DNA of 64,000 nucleotides from Rhizophagus irregularis. Its lineage: Eukaryota; Glomeromycota; Glomeromycetes; Glomerales; Glomeraceae. Below the pieces are notes generated by a model, which saw only the letters and a list, made by a program, of their open reading frames with translations, did no database searches and was not told where the DNA came from. Positions 1-11,284 of this stretch are shown here, piece after piece. Location of the stretch: the NCBI RefSeq assembly GCF_026210795.1, contig NC_089432.1, positions 4,402,001-4,466,000 of the forward strand, in the 5' to 3' direction. A program made the position numbers and the translations under genes. How positions within the stretch are numbered: the first letter of the stretch is position 1; each line of letters starts with the position of its first letter.

Positions 1-177
1 TAACGCAAATTGTTTTTTTGAATTTTTCCAATTTGCACGATATACATTTCCAAAACCTCCGGTACCAATAGGTTGAATATTATCAAATTCTTTATATTCA
101 TAAAATTTTAAATGTTCTTTATCGATAGCTTCCTCAATCCAATTAATCCACTCATTTGTATTTTCGGTACCTTGCAT
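1..177 (-). CDS. TKL kinase-Sel1 family gene K1, first exon only (cut by left edge)
   Basis: The minus strand reads from an ATG at 177 into a peptide starting [19 protein letters not shown], followed by the glycine-rich loop GTGGFGNVYRAN and a WKNS segment. This is the exon-1 signature of the kinase-Sel1 genes seen complete elsewhere in the window. The expected VAIK-type lysine, the first intron and everything downstream lie outside the window. The visible reading frame is open. A doubled TACTGCGG-like motif lies upstream at 511-522, as in its paralogues, but a 153-bp MITE now sits between that motif and the start codon. Family identity is by direct comparison with the paralogues here; whether the full gene is intact cannot be judged. 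Confidence 0.75.
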   Translation of the reverse strand, partial: MQGTENTNEWINWIEEAIDKEHLKFYEYKEFDNIQPIGTGGFGNVYRANWKNSKKQFAL

Positions 178-325
178 TTTAATATTATTGAACGTTATCG
201 AATGTATTGAATAATGATAAGTTTAACAGTAAAGTTAAAAAAATAAATAAAAATTTTTAAAGTTTTATTGTGTGTGACCATTTATAATTTTTTTCGTAGC
301 ACAACGTTATTTAGTATTACCATTT

Positions 326-478
326 GGGCATCCTTAACGTACAGTAGGGGTGTACAATATTAACGTACAAACTGGCCCGCGTTTAGGAGTTATGCACTTG
401 CACGTGATAGCGTTAACGTTAATTCTGGTCAGTTCGTACATTAATATCGTACACCCCCACTGTACATTAAGGAATCCC
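326..478. mobile_element. MULE-like MITE with 9-bp target duplication
   Basis: The first and last ~50 bases form long inverted repeats, beginning GGGCATCCTTAACGTACAGT on the left and GGGATTCCTTAATGTACAGT read from the right end. The element is flanked by a perfect 9-bp direct repeat TTACCATTT at 317-325 and 479-487. Terminal inverted repeats of this length with a 9-bp duplication fit a Mutator-like non-autonomous element. It has no coding capacity. It lies between the conserved upstream motif of K1 and its start codon. Confidence 0.85.
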
Positions 479-510
479 TTACCATTTACCAAACAAAAAG
501 TCAAATCCTC

Positions 511-522
511 AGTACCGCAGTA
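511..522 (-). promoter_or_regulatory. Upstream TACTGCGG-type motif of K1
   Basis: On the gene strand the sequence reads TTACTGCGGTACTGAGG around 505-522. It matches the TACTGCGG TACTGCGG CT motif upstream of K5, K6, K7 and K3, with one degenerate half. It is about 330 bp from the K1 start codon, against about 130-190 bp in paralogues; the 153-bp MITE accounts for the extra distance. Confidence 0.45.
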
Positions 523-1714
523 ATTTCAAATAATGACGTCATCATGAAAATTTTTTTGAAAAAAATATATCAATGTCATTAAAGTATTTTTTTATTTTTA
601 TCAGAAGTACTATAGGCGACATACAGCTCCTTTCTTGACAAAAATCTGATATTATTTGAATAAAATTGAACTACCACAATCATTTCAACATGATATTGGA
701 GTTTTTTTTCAGAATGTATAAGATTAAAATAAGAACAAATAAATGAATTTTAATTGAAGTGAGAAGGTAATGATTTTATGGCCAATAAATTCATTACTTG
801 AATAATTTATTTTAATCGTGAGAAGATTTATTTAATTCGATTAATGATGCCATGATGGTGATGGTAATTTATTTCGTAATAATAATTTTGTATACTGTAT
901 TGTATTATTTATTATTATTTCAATTTACATTATTTGTATGAGGACGAATATTAATTCAGCAACAGATTTTAAATCTTTCTCTCTAAAATATTTAAAGAAA
1001 GAATTTCATGTTTTGGTAAATAAGCTCCCTTTAAATTAAATATTATCCAAACAAAATTAAATATGTATCTTTTCAGAACGAGATATAATATTAATACTCT
1101 GAAGAAATTATGTGAATATATATAATAATTTAATTTTCCAAAAAGTAAACGCTTATTTATAGATCTTATTCGAATTATGTGATGTGGCGTACAATATTGA
1201 AATGATAAATATTTACTCCAGATATTTACAATATTCATTGTAAATTTCCGTATATATATCAAGTCAACTAATTAATAATAATAAAATATTATCTGATATT
1301 GTTGGATTTAATTTCTAGTAATAAGAATATAAAAGAAAGAAAAAGTTTATTGATAAATACAGCCACTTCGTGACGTTAACCGATATACAATAAATACAAT
1401 ATTCATAAAATATTTGATCATTCTACTGAATAATCTTAAATTAAGAATAATATGACTTTTATGAACTCTAATACTTTTGCTAAAATTTGACATACTATAT
1501 CTTCCCAAAATTAGATTATTTAAAGATTTATTAGTATGATATCAATTAGTTAATATTGTCGTTTTATGGAAACTTTTATTAAAATTAGATATGAACCTCT
1601 AATAATTATGAAGAAATCTTTCAATTGGAATCATGTTATTATTCAATTAAATTCATAATAAATAATTATTATTATTTTCTAAATGATGCGACTAAAAGAA
1701 TATTATATTTATTA
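523..1714. other. Intergenic, no gene recognised
   Basis: AT-rich sequence with short chance ORFs only. A minus-strand ORF at 969-1262 is rich in I, Y, F, N and K, has no domain pattern, and looks like noise. No paralogous relation to other parts of the window was noticed. Confidence 0.5.
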
Positions 1715-2041
1715 TGGTAACTTTAATAATACCATAGCAACGAATAGTGTTATCATGAAAATCAACTTCATGCTTGAATTTTAACAAAATAAAATTCAAA
1801 TTTTTGAAATAAATATATGGACTAAAGATCATAGACAAAAAACATTATTATTAAGTTAAATTACCTCATGAACGATTTGATGTTGTCAAAGATTTTAATG
1901 CGAATTGTTTTCTGTTTTTTACTAATTTGCACGATAAACTTTTGTAAAACCTCCGGTACCATATTGTTAAATTGTAATTGTTTGTATTCATAAAATTTGA
2001 AATATTCTTTATCGACAGCTTACTGTATCTTGCATTTTGAT
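1715..2041 (-). pseudogene. Shredded 5' part of a kinase-Sel1 gene (exon 1 + exon 2 relic)
   Basis: Minus-strand DNA from about 2041 down to 1862 aligns by eye with exon 1 of the kinase genes: the MQDT start, the YEYK segment, a decayed GTGG loop, the tract before WKN, and the HEV exon end followed by a gtaa donor. Sequence at 1720-1800 aligns with exon 2 (the [12 protein letters not shown] region). Stops and indels interrupt every frame, including loss of much of the WIEEAI segment. Later exons are absent. This is an old partial duplicate of K1/K5-type genes, not functional. Confidence 0.7.
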
Positions 2042-2140
2042 ATTATTATCAATAAATATCAAACGTATTGAATAATAACAGGTTTGACGGCAAAATAAAA
2101 AAAACAATGAAAAGTTGCACAACATCGTCAATAACTTGAT

Positions 2141-2334
2141 GCACTTAAGTTTCGTGGGCGCGGTTTGTGTCGATCTTCACCATATAAGGACCAAGTGACA
2201 TTTAAGTGTCACCTGATCACGTGCAGCTACGGGTTCAAAACATTAAGTATCTGAGGAACTTGGTTTTTTTTTTAGTGTCAAAAATTTATTTGTCACCCCG
2301 TGATACAAAAAATACGCCCACAAAACTTGGGTGC
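2141..2334. mobile_element. Second MULE-like MITE, 194 bp
   Basis: The ends are imperfect inverted repeats: GCACTTAAGTTTCGTGGGCG on the left and GCACCCAAGTTTTGTGGGCG read from the right. Flanking 9-mers TAACTTGAT (2132-2140) and TAAGTTGAT (2335-2343) agree at 8 of 9 positions and are probably a target duplication. No ORF inside. The terminal sequence differs from the 326-478 element, so this is a separate family. Confidence 0.65.
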
Positions 2335-2770
2335 TAAGTTGATACATAATGACGTCATGAGATTTGTTTACGGAATGATTTTCGTTCAAGGTCGAACGAT
2401 GATTTCTAAATATTACGCAAAAATTTATCGTTATATCGATAAAGTAATCTATTTTTTTAATATAAAATAATCTAGATGTTGCGTAATATAATCTTCCTTG
2501 GTTTAATCTTTGTATAGATAAAGTTGCAACTTATATCTAAAAAACTCTGACGAATCAAACATTGATCCAACAATAAACATACTAAAAGAAGGTAAATACG
2601 TTATGATTAGGTAATTAAAAGCTACAATATAATCATATTTGATATTGTTGTGTGTTGATATCATTTATACTTATATGAAAATCTTGTACAACAAAAAAAT
2701 AATATTTATACAGTCTTTTTCTTTTTTTTTTTTAATACACCCATCTCTTTCACTCCTCCTTCAGACACAA

Positions 2771-2967
2771 CTAAATAAATACTTTCTTTTCAAATAAATA
2801 TCTAATAAATACCTTTTTTTTACGCGCAAATAAATACCTTTTTTTTCATACGCAAATAATAAATACCTTTTTTTTTTACGCGTAAATAAATACCTTTTTT
2901 TTCACGCGTAAATAAATACTTTTTTTTCTCACACATATATAAATACTTTTTTTTCACGCGTAAATAA
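2771..2967. repeat. Minisatellite, ~27-bp unit (AAATAAATACC + T8 + CACGCG)
   Basis: Six to eight degenerate copies of AAATAAATACC, an oligo-T tract of about 8, and a CACGCG/TACGCG linker run head to tail. Unit lengths vary by a few bases through the T tract. No coding role is seen. Confidence 0.75.
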
Positions 2968-3249
2968 TTATTAAGGCGGAATATATATATATATCAACAT
3001 CAAGAACTGTATTTACTGGCGGAACTGCCTTTGGATAACATATGGGTATGAGTTTCACTAGCTATTGGAAACTTGTTTTGTAAGTGAAAAACCACTCCAA
3101 CTACTCCTGTCAGTTTAGACGCTTTGTGGTTCTTTTTTACATGTTTTCTGCTGTCTATCAAATTTTTTAGGCAGATCAACTGAAGCGGTACATTTAAGAT
3201 AATGCCAAATTTGGTATCTATTGCGATAGAGGACAAGCTAACATTAAAC

Positions 3250-3690
3250 GAGGCTGGGTCATATCATTAAATGGTGAGTATAAATAACAGTTGCCGGATG
3301 GAAGTACGAGTACGTGTTTACCGGATGAGGGATCGCAGAAAGTCTTCCGGATGGTGGATTGTTATGATTGACATAGAGGTTTATGTGCTCGTAGTACGTA
3401 CCATTTGCTACTGGCGAGTAGTCATCTGCTTTGTGCACAAGTCGTAGCTACAATGACGCCACATAGGTGATCCCCAAGCCGATCCATATGGGAGGGCAGG
3501 CCGTGGTGCCCGTGGAAATGACACATATTTCTATGCCATGACTCATGACACTTACTTAGTTGTTGTTATTGAATACTATATGAGATTGCCATAGATCCTA
3601 TGATGGCCACATAGGTGTCCTGGGGTTCCCTGCTCATGCATAATTAACAGGGTGGTAATTCTTATATGGTATTAGGGGATAGTGACTAAA
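3250..3690. other. GC-enriched non-coding block, origin unknown
   Basis: This block is clearly richer in G+C than its surroundings and contains several CCGGATG repeats (3294-3355) and a duplicated phrase GCCACATAGGTG near 3460 and 3607. No long ORF fits it, and no terminal repeats were found. A 78-aa minus ORF just left (3000-3236) has no recognisable pattern. It could be part of a retroelement untranslated region or an RNA gene; neither can be shown. Confidence 0.3.
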
Positions 3691-4909
3691 AAATTTTGAA
3701 AATTTTGTAGGGCGTATATCAATTCATTTTGTCCTTATCTCTGAAAATATGAGATAAATCTGCATTATGAAATTTCTGAATTGGAGTAGGACGAATATTG
3801 AAGTCAAGATAATAATTTCAATTTTTTCAATATTTTATTATATGATAAAGAAAAATATATATTGATTACGGATCGATAGGACTCCGAAGAATTCATATAA
3901 GTTTCCATCAATGCTGATATTTTGAATGTATAGTACAAAATAATATTTATCGTAATTTAAAATCTGCAATTAGATTAAAACTTTTATCAATTTGTTATTT
4001 ATTTAGTTCTGATGTATTTCAGGTTCTTTTGCAATGCAAGTTAATGGCTTCACCAAATTTTTAGGATGAATGTTAATTTTAATATTGTATATAAACATAA
4101 AGCAGATAAAAAAGAAATCTTTACAATATATTTTATTTGTTTCACAATTTTCTAATGATCTCTTATGGAATGGTTACCAAATAAAACAAATAGGAAATTT
4201 ATTACAAGTAGAAAATAAATTTAGTACCGATCTACCTTTTTTAAAGGCACAAATCGGACTCAAACTCGTAATACAACGCTAAGAAATTGAGAAGAACGAT
4301 AAGTTATAGTAGTATTGCTTTACTTGTGAAAGATTTAAAAGGATAAAGATATTAATTTAAGAATAATAAAAAGTTCGTACTCATTGGCAAAGTTTCAGTT
4401 GATTTGATTAAACTTGATCTTTAAGTACATCCAATTGTTCGAATTTTTTAATTATCTTAGTAAATATGTGATACATAAAATGAGTAAATAAGGAGTTAAC
4501 TAATGTGTTCAAGGCTCTCTTTTGTATGGATTCTATACAAACATATCGTAATTGTCACAATTATCATAAATATATTGTGGATTTAAACTGAAATCCTAAA
4601 CGGTTCATCCTAAATTTAATAATAGATAATAAATAGGAATGGGTTATAACTTATAACTGTAACTAATATTGATTGGTTAAAGTTTGACTGATACCCTGAC
4701 TGGCTATTTGACCAATAATGATTGTAATTTAAGTTACGCTGAAAAAAAATTTTTAAAATAAGTGATCACACGATGGGTCTCGTGTGATACAGGAGAAATT
4801 CTCACATAAGTACTCAAGTATTTTTTCGCAAATAATTTCACTTTGCACTAATAACTTTATTCTGTCTCATCAAAGTTAATACAATCGTGAACGCTTTCCC
4901 TGTTAAAAT

Positions 4910-5205
4910 AAGTAGGACGAACCTATTAGTGAACTAAAGAAAGAATTTTTCCGCAGACAAGTTCAAGCTATGGAAGGTGGCGATCGCGACAATTATTTGA
5001 GGAACTGAAATTAGTGGCGAAGGGTTTAAAGTCAAATTTCTTGGTACGGATTTTATATTTGCAAAAAATGATAATGACCATGCAATATTTGTAGGTGAAG
5101 AAAGAGATTTTCAAAAGGGGTAAAAGCAGTGTATCCTATTGATGGTATGACCTATATCAATTATCATGATAAAAAGATTTATTTTGAACAGTATTATAGT
5201 TGACG
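4910..5205 (+). pseudogene. Decayed coding remnant, family unknown
   Basis: Plus-strand translation gives protein-like stretches in shifting frames: a KVKFLGTDFIFAKNDNDHA piece followed by IFVGEERDFQKG, then VYPIDGMTYINYHDKKIYFE. Stops and frame changes separate them. Composition is more protein-like than the flanks. I do not recognise the family; this may be a fragment of a repeated gene or element. Confidence 0.3.
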
Positions 5206-5209
5206 AAAA

Positions 5210-6606
5210 ATATATTGATATTATAAAGCAATTATTTAGGTTACATATTTTCACATTTACATTGAAATTTGCCAATTTTCCTTACATAGTAAAATAAAAG
5301 TATGAACAAAAAATGATTTATCTGTTAAATAAATAAATGAATAATTAAATATACTTAATAATTAATAATTGTAAAATCATTGCTCCGATAATTTAAAACC
5401 ATAGTTTGGTAACAGTAAGATAAAAAAAGATAAAAAAAGATAAAATAAATTTGTCAATTTTCCGACTGGTCACGCAAGGTCGCAAGGTAGAGACAAAAAA
5501 AAAAACAATAAAAAACGTGTAATCATCGTAATGCATGTAATGTAACACAGAAAAGCTTTGAAGTTGATACAAAAACCAAATGATCAACCAATGGCGTAAT
5601 ATTCTACTATACCCCTTTTATAACGTAATAAGATTTAACATAACAGATAACTATGATTTTGTATATTACATGTATTTTTCTTGTGTTTTTAAAATTTATT
5701 TTTTTGTTTTTTGTCGCCACTTTACTTGATTGACATCAATTTCAACTATTTTGATTCATGCACTACATCAACAACAACATTAAACAAAAATGCAAACGTG
5801 AGGCGGAAGTTGCAAATTTCCCTTATATACTTCTTTATCAAGAGATTTAATCATCATTTTTTTTCATTCAAATTATAAACGCCAAAATTAAAAATTAACA
5901 CATAATATTGTCGCACGAGGATTTGTAGAACATTAGAGTATAAATATAAATATATCCCACTATTATGGTAAAAAAAAAGGTCCGTTCTTTATGTCATTAT
6001 AAAGAAACTAATAGTATTTAACTGGTAATCTTTTATTGTCTAGTTTGAATGATTTTTTAATCGGTTAAATTCTAACCGGAAAGGACTTAATGTACTTTAA
6101 AATAATTTCTATCAATGATTTTATGTAAGTCCTTTGAAAAAAATAGTCATTTAAATTTTCATTTAAATTTTCAACAACATACTGTACGCTATTGCTATTT
6201 ATAGATTTATAAGTATATTTAAGACATTTATGTAATCAAATTTAAAAAAATTTGATTCATGTAATCGCTTTAATAATAAAACGTAATATAATAAAATAAA
6301 TAAACAAAAATTATAAACCATAAAATTGAAATATTCCAGAAATTGAAATTTTTAAATTTGATAAAATAGTTTTTCCCGTCATTCAAGAAGTTCCTAAATT
6401 TAGTTTATGCCGATCTCTGTTTATGCAGTTGCGGCGATTACAAAACTTGGCAGCTGACCACAACTTACACAAATAAAGCCTCATTTCATTTGTTACTTTC
6501 TCCTTTTTGTTTTGAATACGTAACAAAAACAATAGATATTTAGATAATATAAATAGATTATGCTAGCAAAATATGAAAAAAGAAAAAAGAATAAAGAAAA
6601 TAAAAA
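5210..6606. other. Intergenic upstream of K2, no gene recognised
   Basis: AT-rich. It contains the presumptive K2 promoter but lacks the doubled TACTGCGG block found upstream of K3 and K5-K7. A 64-aa minus ORF (5393-5587) looks like chance. Confidence 0.4.
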
Positions 6607-9418
6607 ATGTCCCTTAATAAATATCAAACTTTTCCATTGGCAAAAAATTCAGACTTATTTAAAAACGAAATTGAAAATAATGAAAATACAAATATATCAA
6701 TAGATTGGATTGAGGATGCCATTGAAAAAAAATATATAAAGTATTATGATTGCAAGTATTTTAGTGATATTCAAGAAATTGGTACTGGAGGTTTCGGCAA
6801 AGTATATCGTGTTAAATGGAAAAATTCGGAATATTATTTAGCGTTAAAAACTTTTAAAGATCCTGACAACGTTACTATAAAAGAAATTGTTCGTGAGGTA
6901 AATTTTGAAATGTAGCGCTTATATTTTTTAACGTTTTTTTTTCGTTTCTTTTTTTTTTAATACTTTACGTACCTTTTTAATTTTTTAGCTTAATTTTCAA
7001 CGAGACGTAGATCATCATAATAATATTATTCGCTTCCATGGAATATCAAAGTCAGGTATTAATACAGCATATTATAATAATGTTCAAAGTTGATTGAATA
7101 AACTTAAAATCAAATAATATATATATATTTTTTTTATTTACCAGTAAATTCAAACAATCAAATGAAGATAGATTCATTAGTAATGGAATATGCCGATGGA
7201 GGTAATCTTCGAGGCTATTTAAAAGAACACTTTAATAACCTCACTTGGAATGATAAGTTAAATATGGCGCTTCAATTGGCTTGTGCTGTATCGTGCTTAC
7301 ACAGTGTTGGCCAGTGACTCAAATGACCTCAAATGACTCAAATGACTGGTCACGTATCATTTGAGTCATTTCAACATTAAATGACAAATGACCTAGTCAT
7401 TTAAAAATTACATCATAATTCTGGCCAAAACTATTCATACAATTTCACTATTTCATGGATAAAATTTTCACATGATATTAGAAGTTCATAATTCTGGCCG
7501 GCATCATTAACTTGGCCTGAATTATAAAGCATTAATTTTAAATGACTCAAATGACAAATGACCTAAATGACTAGGTCATTCGTAGGTCATTCGGAGGTCA
7601 TCTCAAAATGGGCAAATGACCTAGTCATTTGCCATCACTGTGCTTACATGACGAAGGAATCGTTCATCGTGATTTGGTAATTTATTCAATAAATTTATTT
7701 GATAATTGAAATAAATGTTTACGTTATTATGTTATTAATTTTTATTTTTATTAATAGCATTCCGGTAATGTGTTGGTTCATCAAAACATCATCAAGTTAG
7801 CAGATTTTGCAAGAAAAATTGAAGAAGTATCTAAAACGCATTCAGGTTCTTTCGGCGTCGTGCCCTATATCGACCCAAAAAAGTTTAATTCAGAACCATA
7901 TACCTTAAATAAAATGAGTGATATTTATAGTCTTGGTGTGCTATTATGGGAGATATCGAGTGGTCAGCCACCCTTTAAAGATGAATTGTATGAATTTTTA
8001 CATGGTTGAATTTTAAATGGTCTTAGGGAAACGTCGGTTTTAAATACACCCGAAGACTATATAATAATTTATACCGGTTAATGAAAAAAAAAAAATTAAA
8101 TTTACAGTCAACACATCATTTTAACTTATTGAAAAAATTTTATTTTTTTTTAGAATGTTGGGATAGTGAACCAGATAATCGTCCAATTATACATCAGGTA
8201 GTTTCTCGATTGAAAGAAATAATTACAAAAGAATATGGAGTAATGGGGAATCATCACCTTTTGTCACCAAATAAAAGTAACGGTAATTCATCGCGAAGTA
8301 CAAAATCAACAACGATATCTAGCAACCAAATTATCAATATTAATTTTACGTCTGAAAAAGACGTTAGAGGATTCCGAAATATACGTTCTCAGAGTATGCG
8401 TGCAATTAAGCGAGAAATTATGCATGTCTTTTGTTTGTTACGAACTTATGTAATTTTAACGTTGAAGAAATGTGTAGAATTAACAGCAAATATATACCGA
8501 TATATATTTTGGAGACCCGATGTTAAAACAATGGTTGATAAAACCGTCGAACTTATCTTTGAATTAATAAATGGAGGGACTGAATGGAATTCGGAAAAGC
8601 AACAGATTCTTAATTATCTTAATAATAATAATGATCATAATATAAATTCAAAAATAATTTATAATTGGTTATTAATTAATCAAAATTATTCAAATTCTAT
8701 TTTTTTACTTGGATGTTTTAATTATTATGGAATTGAGACTAATAAGAATTATGAAAAAGCATATAAATTATTTGTCAATAAGTCGGTTCAAAATCACATA
8801 TTAGCATTGTATTACGTCGGCCATTGTTATATGTTTGGATATGGAACTTTAAAGGATGAAAAATCGGCATTTAAATATTATGAAATGGTTGCCAATAAAG
8901 GTTGTGTAGGAGGACAGAACAATGTTGGTTATTGTTATAGTCATGGAAAGGGTGTCAAAAAAGACTTAAAAAAGGCTATTTCTTGGTATGAAAAAGCTGC
9001 AAATAATGGGAACGCTAACGCTCAAAGAAATCTTGGTGTAAAGTATATGGACGGCGAAGGGGTTGATAAAAATGATAATAAAGCGTTCGAGTTATTTAAG
9101 AAATCAGCTGAAGGAGGAAATTCAAAAGGAATAATGATGTTAGGATATTGTTATGACTGTGGAATTGGAACTAATATTGATAAATATAAGGCGGCCGAAT
9201 TATACCAATATGCCGCAAATTTAGGGAATATTACAGCTCAATACAATCTCGCTATGTTGTATGAAAATGGCGAAGGAATTATACAAGATATGAATCTAGC
9301 GATTTATTGGTATAAAAAATCTTCTGAGCAAGGAAATCAAGATGCTCAAAAAATGTTAGACAATCTTATGAAATTAATAGAAACAAAAAAAGAATTAATT
9401 TATAGAATAAGTTATTAA
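6607..9418 (+). pseudogene. Kinase-Sel1 gene K2, kinase domain broken, Sel1 part open
   Basis: Exons inferred from GT-AG sites and paralogue alignment: 6607-6897, 6989-7055, 7145-7676, 7758-8076, 8154-9418. Exon 1 carries the WIEDAIEKKYIKYYD segment, glycine loop [10 protein letters not shown] and LALKTF lysine. Three lesions hit the kinase domain. A 339-bp hAT MITE sits in exon 3 between SCLH and the HRDL loop. The DFG motif is altered to ADFARK, with two residues lost. An in-frame TGA at 8007-8009 falls where paralogues have the LxxxILQGLRE helix. By contrast the linker and about seven Sel1 repeats in exon 5 (422 residues, from ECWDSEPDNRP) are uninterrupted. Removing the MITE plus one target copy restores the frame, so insertion is recent relative to the family. 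As it stands no full-length kinase can be made; a Sel1-only product from an internal start (for example 8081 or later ATGs) is possible but unproven. Confidence 0.85.
7302..7640. mobile_element. hAT-type MITE inside K2 exon 3
   Basis: Starts CAGTGTTGGCCAGTGACTC and ends GTCATTTGCCATCACTG, giving hAT-like inverted termini CAGTGWTGGC. It is flanked by a perfect 8-bp duplication TGCTTACA at 7294-7301 and 7641-7648. The interior holds many subterminal copies of AAATGACTCAAATGAC and its complement, typical binding-site arrays. No ORF, so non-autonomous. It introduces a stop eight codons after the insertion point. Confidence 0.92.
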
Positions 9419-9963
9419 AGTTATTACGTAATTTTTGGAGTCAATTTTACTTAATTGGCATTATTACGTCATTGCCCTTAATATACTTTACAAAGTAAAT
9501 TCTACTGTAAATAAGCATCATATTAGCGCATTTTCAACATACTAGACGTTGAAATGATATTAAAATTCATATTTTTAAAAAAAATTTATTCTCAAATATT
9601 AAATCTTATTTTTTTTTATATATAAATATTCTCTCATTGATAATACATTCTATTTTAGTATTATATGTAATTACTATTAATCATTTAAATAAATTCTGCA
9701 CTGATAAAATTTTTTAATTCATATATAAATTGTTAATTCTGACTTAACTTGTCCGATTCAATTAGGAATATTTATAATATGAGACAAGTTATAACAATGT
9801 TTACTTGTTCTCATCTCGAATTATTCCTGAATTGATTTTAGTGATGATTAAAGTAAGTACGTAGAGTACTTTCTTTAATACGGAATTAAAATAAAATTCA
9901 CATACTATACGTTGTGAATAATCATATAATATAAATAATCAATTTTAAATTGACAATGCGTCA
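9419..9963. other. Intergenic between K2 and K3
   Basis: AT-rich spacer of about 540 bp, holding the K2 3' flank and the distal K3 promoter. Nothing else recognised. Confidence 0.4.
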
Positions 9964-9971
9964 ATGTTCAA

Positions 9972-9989
9972 TACTGCGGTACTGCGGCT
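9972..9989 (+). promoter_or_regulatory. TACTGCGGTACTGCGGCT motif upstream of K3
   Basis: A perfect copy of the doubled TACTGCGG motif found upstream of the minus-strand kinase genes. It lies 158 bp before the ATG at 10147, a spacing like that in K5-K7. An ATG at 9964 that opens the same frame lies upstream of this motif, so the longer ORF start is very unlikely to be the real one. Confidence 0.6.
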
Positions 9990-10146
9990 AATGATAAATA
10001 ACTTACTTTGTTTAGCTGTGCGACAATATTCACATGAAATACTTAAAAAAAGGTTACCATACACAATAAAAAGTTTTAAACTTTTGACGTTCAACTGTAT
10101 CGGTTTTGAAAACTTTTCTGTCAATTATTATTATTATTCAATATAT

Positions 10147-11284
10147 ATGTCTGATAATAAGAAAATGCATTTAATGCAAGATACCGAAAATATGAATAAT
10201 TGGTTTGAAGAAAAAACAATCATTACAAAAACAGATATAGTAGAAAATACTCAATTCTCAAGTAATCAAGAATTTAATAATGAAGAAACTTTAAGTATCA
10301 ATAATTCAAAATTACAAGTCAAATCATCCCAACTTATTATTCAATATTTTGATAAAATAAATTTAAAAGAAATTGATCCTATAACAGTATTAAATAAAAG
10401 AGAGAAACTTTCATTTGAAAAAGGTTTTGATATAATAGTTGATGAAACAAATAATTTAATTTTTAAATTATTAAGTAAAGGAATTGGATGGCAATCATTA
10501 GAAGATCAAGTTATTGATTATTTTAATAATCATAATATTAATTTACAAGAAATTTATAATTGGCTATTATATTATCAAAATGATTCAAATTCTATTTTTT
10601 TATTTGGATATTTTAATTATAGAGGAATTGGAACGAATGTAAATAAAAAGAAAGCATTTAATTTATTTATTGATGAATCTAAAAAAAATCATATACTTGC
10701 ACAACATTTTACAAGGGATTGTTATGAATATGGTAATGGAACTATAAAAAGTAAAAAATTAGCAATTGAATATTATGAAAAAGTGGCTAATAAAAATTTT
10801 CCATATGGACAATTTGAAACTGGTTATTGTTATTTTCATGGAATAGGTACTAAAAAAGATTTGAAAAAGGCTTTTTATTGGTACGATAAAGCTGTAAATA
10901 ATGGAAACATAGTGGCAATGTATAATCTTGGCCATTGTTATAAGGAAGGACTTGGCATTAAAAAAGATAATAATAAAGCTTTTGAATTATTTAAACAATC
11001 AGCTGAAGGGGAATATCCAAGTGGAATAACAATGTTAGGATATTGTTATGGTGAAGGTATTGGAACTAAAATTGATAAACATAAAAGCATTTGAATATTA
11101 TCAAAAATCAGCAAATTTAGAAAATATGATAGCACAATTTCTTCTTGGTGTTATGTATGAATATGGAGAAGGAATTACAAAAGACATAGGCAAAGCAATT
11201 TATTGGTATAAAAAATTTTCCAAAAAAGGATATCAAAGTGCACAAAATAAGTTACTTAAACTTCAAAATATCAATAATTTGTAA
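10147..11284 (+). pseudogene. K3: Sel1-only derivative of the kinase-Sel1 family, one frameshift
   Basis: The chosen start at 10147 gives MSDNKKMHLMQDTENMNNWF, the N-terminus of the kinase genes. About 18 residues later the protein continues directly with ITKTDIVENTQF, which in K5-K7 lies after the kinase domain. So exons 2-4 and most of exon 1 are gone, in frame, with no introns left. The rest is the linker and about seven Sel1 repeats of 36 residues (pattern GYCYxxGIGTxxDxxKA). A single extra A in the AAAA at 11083-11086 shifts the frame: one frame stops at 11094, and the last two repeats continue in the next frame to 11284. Sel1 repeats are protein-interaction scaffolds. The gene resembles a processed or recombined copy retaining its promoter motif. 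The frameshift could be a sequencing error in a homopolymer. Confidence 0.75.

Noticed and set aside
3000-3236. Minus-strand ORF of 78 codons as a gene
   Set aside because: No motif, no paralogue and no intron signals; it borders the unexplained GC-rich block and is likely chance.
4765-4788. Perfect 9-bp hairpin ATCACACGA/TCGTGTGAT
   Set aside because: Short and isolated; no repeat family or gene context, so no function is claimed.
9964-10146. Longer N-terminus of K3 from the ATG at 9964
   Set aside because: The doubled TACTGCGG upstream motif lies downstream of this ATG, and the added residues have no counterpart in paralogues. The start at 10147 matches the family.
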